A stretch of DNA of 64,000 nucleotides, taken from contig NZ_JAHBYD010000014.1 in the NCBI RefSeq assembly GCF_019636135.1, forward strand, positions 56,980 through 120,979, in the 5' to 3' direction. The notes beneath the pieces are model-generated. The model ran no database searches. It saw nothing but the letters and a program-made list of their open reading frames with translations, and was not told the origin of the DNA. A program made the translations under genes and the position numbers. How positions within the stretch are numbered: the stretch's first letter is position 1; each line of letters begins with the position of its first letter. Of the stretch, positions 8,889 through 16,307 are shown piece by piece. The stretch comes from Phenylobacterium sp. (GTDB lineage Bacteria; Pseudomonadota; Alphaproteobacteria; Caulobacterales; Caulobacteraceae).

Positions 8889-10067
8889 CTAGCCGCGGTA
8901 GAACGCGTTGCGCGCCGCCATCATGGCGTTGATGCGTTCGCGTTCGCCCGGCTCCAGGTAGGGGTTCCAGACGTCGAGGATCAGGATCACGCGGAGCTGG
9001 TCGGCGTCGTTCCAGGCCTCGTGCTCGATGGTGTCGTCGAACACCCAGGCCCTGCCCATCTCCCAGGCGCGGGTCTCGTTGCCCACCCGGAACCGCGCCG
9101 GCCCCGGCAGCACCAGCGGCAGGTGGCAGAGGAGCCGCACGTTGGTCGAGCCCGTGTGCGCCGGGATGCGCGTCCTGGCCTCCAGCGCCGAGAACATCGC
9201 CGTGGGCGCAAAGCCCGGCTGGTGCGCCAGCGGCAGCTTCTCGAGCAAGGCCGCCGTCTCCGGGCACGCCGCGCAGACCGCGTCGTTGCGCGCCCCGTCC
9301 TTCCAGAGGAACAGCGAGCTCCAGCGCCGCGAGTGGTTCAGCTCCTCCCACTGGTTCACCGGCGCGTCGGCCGGGAACTGGATGTAGGGCGCAAACGCGT
9401 CCATCCGCGTCGCCAGCGCGCCCGCCAGCTCGGCCTGGATCACCGGCGTCGCCGCCTCCAGCTCGGGCAGCCAGGGGAACAGCTCGCGCGGATAGAACGG
9501 GATGGCCGGCAGGCGCGGGTAGTGCAGCAGCAGCGGCTCGTGCTGGTAGACCTTGCGGACGCCGGCGTAGACGCCGATCGCCTCCTCCAGCCGCTTCTGC
9601 GCCAGCTCGCTGCCGGCGGCGTCGATGGACCCCACCTGGTCGGCGAGATACCTGGCCAGCGCCTCGCGGGTCTCCTCCACCACCTGGCGCGCGCGGGCCA
9701 GCGGGCTTTTCAGGTTCGGCGGCAGGTTGGCTTCGGCCGGGGCCAGCTTGAGGGCGTTCTCGTAGACCTTCGCGGCCACCCGCGCGCCGTCCAGCTTCTC
9801 GACCACCGCGCCCTTCGAGAGCAGGGCCAGGAAGTTGTACGGATCCAGCGCCAGCGCCTCGTCCAGCGCCGACAGCGCCGCCGGCAGCGCCCCGCTCATG
9901 CGGAAGATCAGCGCCTTCTGCATCTTCACGTGCGGATCGTGCGGCGCCAGCGCCTCGGCCTCGCCGACGCACCGCAGGGCGCCGGCGGAATCGCCCCGCC
10001 GCATCGCCGCCACGGCGTCGGCCAGATGCTGCTCCGGTGACGACTGCGGCCCCCCGACCACGTTCAC
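8889..10067 (-). CDS. TPR-containing aspartyl/asparaginyl beta-hydroxylase
   Basis: 392 residues from GTG at 10067, which overlaps the stop of the OppC-like gene as GTGA; the frame is open further upstream but that is the permease region. Residues about 10-130 are TPR-like. The C-terminal domain is of the Asp/Asn beta-hydroxylase (AspH/LpxO) type: HTGSTNVRLLCH at 304-315 gives the first iron-binding His, FDDTIEHEAWN at 343-353 the second, with Arg311 and Arg359 as likely 2-oxoglutarate contacts. The family are Fe(II)/2-oxoglutarate dioxygenases that hydroxylate protein side chains or lipid A acyl chains. The TPR fusion, shared with the two sulfotransferases nearby, favours a protein or peptide substrate. 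Confidence 0.9.
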   Translation of the reverse strand: MNVVGGPQSSPEQHLADAVAAMRRGDSAGALRCVGEAEALAPHDPHVKMQKALIFRMSGALPAALSALDEALALDPYNFLALLSKGAVVEKLDGARVAAKVYENALKLAPAEANLPPNLKSPLARARQVVEETREALARYLADQVGSIDAAGSELAQKRLEEAIGVYAGVRKVYQHEPLLLHYPRLPAIPFYPRELFPWLPELEAATPVIQAELAGALATRMDAFAPYIQFPADAPVNQWEELNHSRRWSSLFLWKDGARNDAVCAACPETAALLEKLPLAHQPGFAPTAMFSALEARTRIPAHTGSTNVRLLCHLPLVLPGPARFRVGNETRAWEMGRAWVFDDTIEHEAWNDADQLRVILILDVWNPYLEPGERERINAMMAARNAFYRG

Positions 10068-10945
10068 CGGTCCTTGGGATCGATGGCGTCCCGCAAGCCA
10101 TCGCCGATGAAGTTGAAGCACATCAGGGTCACGACCATCACCAGCGACGGGAACACGAGCAGCCAGGGCGCGAGCTCCATGTCCGAGGCGCCCCCCGCGA
10201 TCAGGACGCCCAGCGACGCCATCGGCGGCTGCACCCCCAGCCCGAGGAAGCTCAGGAAGCTCTCCGCGAGAATGACCGCTGGTATCGTGAGCGTCACGTA
10301 GACGACCACCGGTCCCAGCAGGTTCGGGACGATATGCCGCGCGACGATCGCCGTTCGGCCGAGCCCCGCGGCGCGCGCCGCCTCCACGAACTCCTTGTTC
10401 TTCAGCGTGAGGGTCTGGCCGCGCACGATCCGGCTCATGGTCAGCCACTCGACCGCGCCGATGGCCACGAAGATCAGCACGATGTTCGACCCGAAGGTCA
10501 CCATCAGCAGGATCACGAAGAAGATGAAGGGCAGCGAGTAGAGGACGTCGACGATCCGCATCATCGCCTCGTCCAGCTTGCCGCCCACGTAGCCGGCGGT
10601 CGCGCCCCAGGCCACGCCGATCAGCAGCGAGACCGTCGTCGCCACCAGCCCGATGGCCAGCGAGACGCGCAGGCCCGTGAGCAGCCGGGCCAGGAGGTCG
10701 CGCCCCAGCGCGTCCGTGCCCAGCAGGTGCCCGTTCGTGAGCGGCGGCATCCACACGTCGGCCTTGTCGACCTGGTCGTAGGCGAAGGGCGTGAGATACG
10801 GCCCGACCGCCGCGGCCAGCACCAGCAGCGCCAGCGTCGCCACGCTGGCCACCGCGGCCCTGTTGCGCAGCAGCCGCCGCCGCGCGTCGTCCCACAGGCT
10901 GCGGCCCTTCACGGCGGGGGCGGAGGCGACGGGCGCGCGCCTCAT
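10064..10945 (-). CDS. Oligopeptide-type ABC transporter permease (OppC/DppC family)
   Basis: 293 residues from ATG at 10945, overlapping the stop of the OppB-like gene (ATGA). It has the N-terminal OppC-type hydrophobic segment (RNRAAVASVATLALLVLAAA), then five further membrane segments. The cytoplasmic EAA loop is seen around EAARAAGLGRTAIVARHI, preceded by the family-typical LLGTDALGRDLLARLL. It forms an inner-membrane heterodimer with the OppB-like partner for import of peptides or similar ligands. No ATPase or binding-protein gene is adjacent, so it must borrow them from elsewhere in the genome. Confidence 0.93.
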   Translation of the reverse strand: MRRAPVASAPAVKGRSLWDDARRRLLRNRAAVASVATLALLVLAAAVGPYLTPFAYDQVDKADVWMPPLTNGHLLGTDALGRDLLARLLTGLRVSLAIGLVATTVSLLIGVAWGATAGYVGGKLDEAMMRIVDVLYSLPFIFFVILLMVTFGSNIVLIFVAIGAVEWLTMSRIVRGQTLTLKNKEFVEAARAAGLGRTAIVARHIVPNLLGPVVVYVTLTIPAVILAESFLSFLGLGVQPPMASLGVLIAGGASDMELAPWLLVFPSLVMVVTLMCFNFIGDGLRDAIDPKDR

Positions 10946-11865
10946 GCCAGCCGCACCCGCGGATCGAGGACGGCGTAGAGCAGGTCGGCCAGGAGGTTCA
11001 GCACCAGGATGAGCGCGGCGTAGAAGATCACCATGCCCATCACCACCGTGTAGTCGCGCTGCAGCGCGCTGATGACGAAGAACTTCCCGAGCCCTGGCAG
11101 GTTGAAGATCTTCTCCACCACCAGCGAGCCGGTGATCAGCCCCGCGCAGGCCGGGCCGAGGTAGCTCACCAGCGGCAGGATCGCGGCGCGCAGCGCGTGC
11201 TTGCGCACGATCAGGCTCTCCGGCAGGCCCTTGGCGCGGGCGGTGCGGATGTAGTTGGCGCCCAGCACCTCGATCATCCCCGCCCGCGTCAGCCGCGAGA
11301 TGATCGCGATCTGCGGCAGCGCCAGCACCGTCACCGGCAGCACGAGGTTGGCCAGCGCCCCGTCGTTCCACCCCGCGGTCGGCAGCCACCCGAGCTTGGA
11401 CGCGATCACCAGCACCAGCAGCGGCGCCGTCACGAAGGTGGGGATGCAGACCCCCAGGATCGCCACCGCCATCACCACGTTGTCCGCCGTCCGGTTCTGC
11501 CGCAGCGCCGCGATCACGCCCAGGCTGACGCCCACGATCGCGGCGATGAGGATCGCCGACAGGCCCAGCTTGAGCGACGGCTCGTAGTTCTCCTTCAGGA
11601 TGTCGAGGACGCTCTTGTCCCGGTACTTCAGCGACGGCCCCAGGTCGCCCTTCGCGACGCCGGCCAGATAGTCGACGTACTGCTGTCCCAGCGGCTTGTT
11701 CATGCCGTACTGCGCCAGGACGTTGGCCTCGATCTCGGGCAGCAGCTTGCGGTCGGAGTCGAACGGACTGCCCGGCGCCGCGCGCATCATGAAGAAGGCC
11801 GCGGTGACCACCAGGAACAGCGTCGGGATCGCCACGAGGAGCCGCTGGCCGATGTATCGCAGCAT
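10942..11865 (-). CDS. Oligopeptide-type ABC transporter permease (OppB/DppB family)
   Basis: 307 residues from ATG at 11865 (MLRYIGQRLLVAIPT), the canonical OppB start and usual family length; an upstream in-frame ATG would add 21 charged residues and is rejected. It has six hydrophobic segments and the EAA-loop region YIRTARAKGLPESLIVRKHA. The end DPRVRLA is typical. It is the first gene of a minus-strand operon OppB-like, OppC-like, beta-hydroxylase, all joined by 4-base overlaps, and is divergent from the gene at 11980. Confidence 0.93.
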   Translation of the reverse strand: MLRYIGQRLLVAIPTLFLVVTAAFFMMRAAPGSPFDSDRKLLPEIEANVLAQYGMNKPLGQQYVDYLAGVAKGDLGPSLKYRDKSVLDILKENYEPSLKLGLSAILIAAIVGVSLGVIAALRQNRTADNVVMAVAILGVCIPTFVTAPLLVLVIASKLGWLPTAGWNDGALANLVLPVTVLALPQIAIISRLTRAGMIEVLGANYIRTARAKGLPESLIVRKHALRAAILPLVSYLGPACAGLITGSLVVEKIFNLPGLGKFFVISALQRDYTVVMGMVIFYAALILVLNLLADLLYAVLDPRVRLA

Positions 11866-11979
11866 GGGGCTCGGGACGCCTTGCGGGAGAATGGGCCGCG
11901 CGCGGCCGGGACGTTGCGAAACTTCCACCCACCCCCGATGATGTCAACGAAACCTCCGCCCTCCTGTTAAGGCTTCCGC

Positions 11980-12387
11980 ATGAGCGACTTCCGACGTGTC
12001 ACCGACGAGTTCACGACCGCCCCGCAGATCAGCGTGGCCGACGTGGCCGAGGCCGCCCGCCAGGGCTTCAGGACGATCATCAACAACCGTCCCGACGGCG
12101 AATCGCCCGACCAGCCGACGAGCGCCGAGATGGAGGCCGCCGCGAAGGCCGCCGGCCTCGCCTACCACCACATCCCGGTGAGCGGCGGGCCGACGCCGGC
12201 GCAGGTGGAGCAGACCCAGGCGCTGCTGGCCGAGGCCGAGGCGCCGGTGCTGGCCTTCTGCCGCTCGGGCACGCGCTCGATCGTGACGTGGTCGCTCGGC
12301 CAGGCGAGCGCGGGCGAGAAGAGCCGCAGCGAGCTGATCGCCCTCGGCCGCGACGCCGGCTACGACCTCTCCGGGGTCCTGGGATGA
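11980..12387 (+). CDS. Beta-lactamase-hydrolase-like phosphatase (DUF442/TIGR01244 type)
   Basis: 135 residues. The fold is that of a compact protein tyrosine phosphatase-like domain: TIINNRPDGE near residue 32 and the P-loop CRSGTRS at 94-100, with Cys94 as nucleophile and Arg99 as phosphate-binding residue. In other proteobacteria this domain is found alone or fused to a metallo-beta-lactamase/persulfide dioxygenase (Blh). Here it is followed, with an ATGA overlap, by a separate metallo-hydrolase. A role in sulfide/persulfide handling is possible but not shown by the sequence. Confidence 0.85.
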   Translation: MSDFRRVTDEFTTAPQISVADVAEAARQGFRTIINNRPDGESPDQPTSAEMEAAAKAAGLAYHHIPVSGGPTPAQVEQTQALLAEAEAPVLAFCRSGTRSIVTWSLGQASAGEKSRSELIALGRDAGYDLSGVLG

Positions 12388-13286
12388 GCATCCCCTACGT
12401 CCGCGACATCGAGATCGAATACGGCCGCTGCGACCAGGTCTCGCCGCTGATCCGGCGCGTCACCGCCGACAATCCCGGCCCCTTCACCTTCAAGGGCACC
12501 GGCACCTACATCGTGGGCAGGGGCCAGGTGGCGGTGATCGACCCCGGCCCGGACGATCCGGCCCACCTCGACGCCATCCTGAAGGCGGTGGAGGGCGAGA
12601 CCGTCAGCCACATCCTGATAACCCACCATCATTCCGACCACTCGCCGCTCGCCGGGCCGCTGAAGGCCGCGACGGGCGCGCCGATCCACGGCTGCGCGGT
12701 GGCCGCGCACGACCACGACGACGGCGGGGTCAGGATGGAGGCCGGCCACGATCTCGGCTTCTCGCCCGACATCAGCCTCTGCGGCGGCGGCCAGGTGATC
12801 GAAGGCGCCGGCTGGACGATGGACGCCATCGCCACCCCCGGCCACACCTCCAACCACATCTGCTTCGGCCTGCGCGAAGAGAACGCCTGCTTCACCGGCG
12901 ACCACATCATGGGCTGGTCGACCACCGTGATCACCCCGCCCGACGGCGACATGACCGACTACCTCGCCAGCCTCGCCGACATCCGGCGTCGCCGGTTCGA
13001 CGTGCTCTGGCCCACCCACGGCCCGCCGATCCGCGACGCTGACGCCTTCATCGCCGCCTATGCCGAGCACCGCCAGGAACGCCTGGACCAGCTCACGACG
13101 GCGCTTGCGGCCGGCCCCGCCCGCATCAACGACCTCGTCCCGCGCCTCTACGCCGACGTCGACCCGCGCCTCCACCCCGCCGCCGCCCGCTCCATGCTGG
13201 CCGGCCTGATCCACCTCGTCCGCGAGGGCGCCCTCGCCACCGACGGCCCGCCAGGCCCCGACAGCGTCTACCGGCTTGCGGGTTAG
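12384..13286 (+). CDS. MBL-fold metallo-hydrolase (LACTB2-like)
   Basis: 300 residues. Start ATG at 12384 overlaps the preceding stop. The metal-binding signature THHHSDH is at residues 80-86, followed by further ligands in TPGHTSNH, FTGDHIMG and WPTHGPPI. The last 80 residues are a winged-helix-like C-terminal domain (HRQERLDQL ... AARSMLAGLIHLVREG), as in LACTB2/RNase-like and hydroxyacylglutathione hydrolase-like members. Coupling to the DUF442-type phosphatase suggests a joint role. The exact substrate cannot be read from the sequence. Confidence 0.88.
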   Translation: MSIPYVRDIEIEYGRCDQVSPLIRRVTADNPGPFTFKGTGTYIVGRGQVAVIDPGPDDPAHLDAILKAVEGETVSHILITHHHSDHSPLAGPLKAATGAPIHGCAVAAHDHDDGGVRMEAGHDLGFSPDISLCGGGQVIEGAGWTMDAIATPGHTSNHICFGLREENACFTGDHIMGWSTTVITPPDGDMTDYLASLADIRRRRFDVLWPTHGPPIRDADAFIAAYAEHRQERLDQLTTALAAGPARINDLVPRLYADVDPRLHPAAARSMLAGLIHLVREGALATDGPPGPDSVYRLAG

Positions 13287-13303
13287 GCGCCTCCCCTTCT
13301 GAA

Positions 13304-13428
13304 CGTCATGGCCGGGCTTGTCCCGGCCACCCATGAACACTGAGCGGGCCGGACGGGGCTGAGCGGCGGCGCCATGCACTTCCACCAGTCGGCGTCTATG
13401 GATGGCCGGGACAAGCCCGGCCATGACG
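13304..13428. repeat. Palindromic intergenic repeat, family C, copy 1
   Basis: Begins CGTCATGGCCGGGCTTGTCC and ends with its inverse GGACAAGCCCGGCCATGACG. Each end forms its own small GGCCGGG/CCCGGCC hairpin. The interior of about 85 bases is not shared with the other copy (49614-49740). Confidence 0.85.
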
Positions 13429-13443
13429 TTCAAGATATTGGAG

Positions 13444-13613
13444 TCAGGCCACCGTCCGCGGCGCCGGCGTCCCGCTGACCAGCGCCGCGACGCCCTCCAG
13501 CGCGCTCCGCAGCACCGCCTGCCCGGGCCGCCCAGGGAGATGCGCAGGCCGTCGGTGGTCGGCGCCCACGGCGAAGGCGGCTTCGCCTTCGACCGCCGCA
13601 AGGCCTGCGGCGG
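13444..13613 (-). pseudogene. C-terminal remnant of a PLP aminotransferase-like (MocR-type) gene
   Basis: The minus strand reads LAAVEGEAAFAVGA in one frame, then TDGLRISLGGPG in the next, then AVLRSALEGVAALVSG and a stop at 13444 back in the first. Joined across two frameshifts this resembles the C-terminus of aminotransferase-domain (MocR/COG1167) proteins, where '...LR-(I/L)-SLGGP...LE-G-L-A-L' is usual. No N-terminal or catalytic part is present; the fragment abuts the stop of the next gene. With the repeat at 13304-13428 it fills the gap 13287-13613. The call rests on resemblance alone. Confidence 0.45.
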
Positions 13614-14021
13614 CTAGAAGTCGACCTTGCCGAAGCGCGGGACGCCCTGGTTCCGGCCGGGCGGGTCCATGACCGAAAGGTCGAGGTCCAGCGGCGGGCC
13701 GCCCAGCCAGGTCCCGAGCGTCGTGTGGTCGGCCAGGTCGTCGTCGGTCAGCGGATGCACCAGCGCCCGCAGGCCCGAGGCCTCGATCAGCGCCACCATC
13801 TGCGGCCGCACCCGCGCCAGGAAATGGACCTCGAACTGCGGCAGCGGGTGCGGCCCCACCGGTTCCTCGCGCAGCTTGCCCACCATTGCGAGGCCGGGGA
13901 GCGTCGCCATCAGCGCCGTCAGCCGCGCGTGCAGCGCGTCGGACACCGCCCGCTGGCCGGGCTCGTGGTAGATGTGCGCGTGGTAGGGCGCGGCCGCGTC
14001 GCCCGTCGCATCAGCGCTCAC
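13614..14021 (-). CDS. DOPA 4,5-dioxygenase family protein
   Basis: 135 residues from GTG at 14021, overlapping the upstream GNAT stop (GTGA). The motif YHAHIYHEPGQ near the N-terminus and HPLPQFEVHF in the middle match the small DOPA-dioxygenase-like family (PF08883), whose conserved histidines bind metal. LVHPLTDDDLADHT and the glycine-proline-rich end are also typical. Bacterial members are mostly uncharacterised, and extradiol cleavage of a catechol is only inferred. It is the last gene of an operon with the GNAT and acyl-CoA ligase. Confidence 0.85.
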   Translation of the reverse strand: MSADATGDAAAPYHAHIYHEPGQRAVSDALHARLTALMATLPGLAMVGKLREEPVGPHPLPQFEVHFLARVRPQMVALIEASGLRALVHPLTDDDLADHTTLGTWLGGPPLDLDLSVMDPPGRNQGVPRFGKVDF

Positions 14022-14530
14022 AGCGCCTTCTCCAGCACGTTGAAATAGAGCCCCGGCTGGGTCGGGACGCCGAAGCGGTCGTCGCCGTCGGGCCAGGGTT
14101 CGGTCTCGCCGGTGACCGCATAGCCGCGCCGCGCGTACCAGGCGATCAGTTCGGGCCGCTGATGCACCACGCTCAGGCGCATGGTCCGCGCGCCGTGCGC
14201 CCGGGCGAAGGCCTCGGCCGCCGCCAGCAGCGTTCGCCCCAGGCCGCCGTCCTGGCGGTCGGGGTCGATGGTCAGCATGGCCAGGCGCCAGGCGCCGTCC
14301 GCCGCGTCGAGCCGCACATGGCCCAGGTGCTCGCCGCCCTCGCGCCAGATCAGCAGCCGCGCGCCGGGCCGCGCCAGGTCGTCGGCCAGCAGCGAGGCGT
14401 CGATCCGCTGCCCGCCCACCAGCGTCTCGACCTTCCACGCCGCCTGCCCGGCCGGCGCGCGGTAGGCCCGGTTGGTCATGGCGATGACGGCCGGGTGGTC
14501 GGCCGGCGCGGCTTCGGTGAGCGCGATCAT
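14018..14530 (-). CDS. GNAT-family N-acetyltransferase
   Basis: 170 residues. The acetyl-CoA-binding motif A is seen as [20 protein letters not shown] (about 95-115), followed by the helix [18 protein letters not shown] region and [20 protein letters not shown], the motif B signature in which the acceptor side ends with a tyrosine. The substrate is not predictable. It sits 16 bases after the acyl-CoA ligase stop and overlaps the DOPA-dioxygenase-like start, so the three are probably co-transcribed. Confidence 0.88.
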   Translation of the reverse strand: MIALTEAAPADHPAVIAMTNRAYRAPAGQAAWKVETLVGGQRIDASLLADDLARPGARLLIWREGGEHLGHVRLDAADGAWRLAMLTIDPDRQDGGLGRTLLAAAEAFARAHGARTMRLSVVHQRPELIAWYARRGYAVTGETEPWPDGDDRFGVPTQPGLYFNVLEKAL

Positions 14531-14546
14531 TCCGGCGTCGGCGGCG

Positions 14547-16193
14547 CTACGCCTTCTCCGCCACCTTCGCGGTCGGGAGCACGTAGTCCTTCATCCGGTC
14601 GCGGATCAGCTTCTTGTCGATCTTTCCGGTGGCGCCCAGCGGGATGTCGTCGACGAAGACCACGTCGTCGGGGGTCCACCACTTGGCGATCTTGCCTTCC
14701 AGGAAGCCGAGGTAGTCGTCCCGGGTCGCCGTCTCGCCGGGCTTCAGTTGCACCAGCAGGACCGGCCGCTCGTCCCACTTCGGGTGATAGGCGCCGATCA
14801 CCGCGGCGTTGGCGGCGGTCGGATGCCCGACGGCGATGTTCTCGATCTCGATGGTCGAGATCCACTCGCCGCCCGACTTGATCACGTCCTTCGCGCGGTC
14901 GGTGATCTGCATGTAGCCCTGCCCGTCGATGGTCGCGACGTCGCCGGTGTCGAAGAAGCCCTCAGCGTCCAGGATATTCCCGCCGTCGCCCTTGAAGTAG
15001 CCGCCGGCGATGGCGGGGCCCTTCACCAGCAGGCGGCCGAAGGTGGCCCCGTCGTGCGGCAGGCGCTTGTCGGCGTCGTCCTCCAGCTTCATCTCCACGC
15101 CCAGCGGCGGGCGGCCCTGCTTCAGCTTGTAGCGGAGCTGGTCCTCGTCGCTCATCGCCGCCACCTTCGCGGTCGGCGCGGACAGCGTGCCCATCGGCGA
15201 CATCTCGGTCATGCCCCAGGCGTGGGTCACGTCGACGCCGTGCTCGTCGCGGAAGCCGCGCACGATCGCTTCGGGCACCGCCGAGCCGCCGATCACCACG
15301 CGCTTCAGGGTCGAGAGCTTGCCGTTCGTGGCGCGCAGGTGCTGCAGCAGGCCGAGCCACACGGTCGGCACCGCCGCCGAGAAGGTCACGCCCTCGGTCT
15401 CCAGCAGTTCATGCACCGACGGCCCGTCCAGCTTCTGCCCCGGCATCACCAGCTTGCAGCCGGCCGCGGCGCAACTGAACGCCAGGCCCCACGCGTTGGC
15501 GTGGAACATCGGCACCACCGGCAGCACGGTGTCCTTCGCCGACAGCCCCATCACGTCGACGCCCAGCGTCACCAGCGTGTGCAGGAAGTTCGAGCGGTGC
15601 GAGTAGAGCACGCCCTTCGGATTGCCCGTCGTTCCCGAGGTGTAGCAGAGCGCCGCCGCCATGTTCTCGTCGAAGCCGCCCCATTCGAAGTCGGGGGCGC
15701 CGCTATCGACCAGGTCCTCGAAGCAGAGCGCGCCCGGCAGGTCCACGCCCTTCATGCCCTCGCGGTCGGTCATGACCACGACGTGCTCGACGCTCGGCAT
15801 CTTGTCCCGGTTCTCGGCGAGCATCGGCACGAAGGTCAGGTCGGTGAAGATGATCCGATCTTCGGCGTGGCCCACGATGTAGCAGAGCTGTTCGGCGAAG
15901 AGGCGCGGGTTGAGCGTGTGGCAGACCGCGCCCATGCCCATGATGGCGTACCAGGCCTCCAGGTGGCGGCCGGTGTTCCAGGCCAGGGTGGCGACCCGGT
16001 CGCCGTGCTTCACGCCCAGCCCCTTCAGCGCGTTCGAAAGCTGCTTGGCCCGCCCATGCACGCCCGCCCAGGTGGTGCGCACGACCGGCCCCTCGACCGA
16101 GCGGGTCACGATCTCGCGGTCGCCGTGCCAGTTCCTGGCGTGGTCGAGGATCTTGTCGACCGTCAGCGGCCAGTTCTGCATCAGCCCCAGCAT
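14547..16193 (-). CDS. AMP-dependent acyl-CoA synthetase (long-chain / methylthiopropionyl-CoA ligase-like)
   Basis: 548 residues. The AMP-binding P-loop [11 protein letters not shown] is at 184-194. The adenylation core shows [13 protein letters not shown], and the hinge/C-terminal region has [21 protein letters not shown] and the catalytic lysine region [12 protein letters not shown]. The N-terminus [15 protein letters not shown] is typical of the subgroup that includes 3-(methylthio)propionyl-CoA ligases (DmdB) and medium/long-chain fatty acyl-CoA ligases. It activates a carboxylic acid to its CoA thioester. It is the first gene of a three-gene operon; a GGGAGG ribosome-binding site precedes the ATG and an inverted repeat lies just upstream. 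Confidence 0.9.
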   Translation of the reverse strand: MLGLMQNWPLTVDKILDHARNWHGDREIVTRSVEGPVVRTTWAGVHGRAKQLSNALKGLGVKHGDRVATLAWNTGRHLEAWYAIMGMGAVCHTLNPRLFAEQLCYIVGHAEDRIIFTDLTFVPMLAENRDKMPSVEHVVVMTDREGMKGVDLPGALCFEDLVDSGAPDFEWGGFDENMAAALCYTSGTTGNPKGVLYSHRSNFLHTLVTLGVDVMGLSAKDTVLPVVPMFHANAWGLAFSCAAAGCKLVMPGQKLDGPSVHELLETEGVTFSAAVPTVWLGLLQHLRATNGKLSTLKRVVIGGSAVPEAIVRGFRDEHGVDVTHAWGMTEMSPMGTLSAPTAKVAAMSDEDQLRYKLKQGRPPLGVEMKLEDDADKRLPHDGATFGRLLVKGPAIAGGYFKGDGGNILDAEGFFDTGDVATIDGQGYMQITDRAKDVIKSGGEWISTIEIENIAVGHPTAANAAVIGAYHPKWDERPVLLVQLKPGETATRDDYLGFLEGKIAKWWTPDDVVFVDDIPLGATGKIDKKLIRDRMKDYVLPTAKVAEKA

Positions 16194-16208
16194 GGGCGCG
16201 CCTCCCGA

Positions 16209-16227
16209 AACTTATCGCTTGTAAGTT
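16209..16227. promoter_or_regulatory. Inverted repeat upstream of the acyl-CoA ligase (possible TetR-type operator)
   Basis: AACTTA-N7-TAAGTT, a perfect 6-base inverted repeat with a 7-base spacer, 16-34 bases upstream of the ligase ATG. Fatty-acid degradation genes are often controlled by TetR-type repressors bound at such sites. No regulator gene is adjacent. Confidence 0.4.
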
Positions 16228-16286
16228 ACTGACTACGCTTAGAGAGCCGACGCCGGTTCCGCAACGCCCGCCCCCTCACAACTGAA

Positions 16287-16306
16287 CGTCATGGCCCGGG
16301 ATGACG
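16287..16306. repeat. Collapsed palindromic repeat remnant
   Basis: CGTCATGGCCCGGGATGACG joins the left terminal bases of the family-B/C element directly to the right terminus, with the whole interior missing. It is flanked by GAA and TTC as in full copies. It looks like a deletion product of a full element. Confidence 0.6.
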
Positions 16307-16307
16307 T

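Noticed and set aside
10068..10895. N-terminal extension of the beta-hydroxylase frame
   Set aside because: It would lie wholly inside the OppC-like gene and encodes Arg/Gly/Ala-rich sequence; the GTGA overlap start is preferred.
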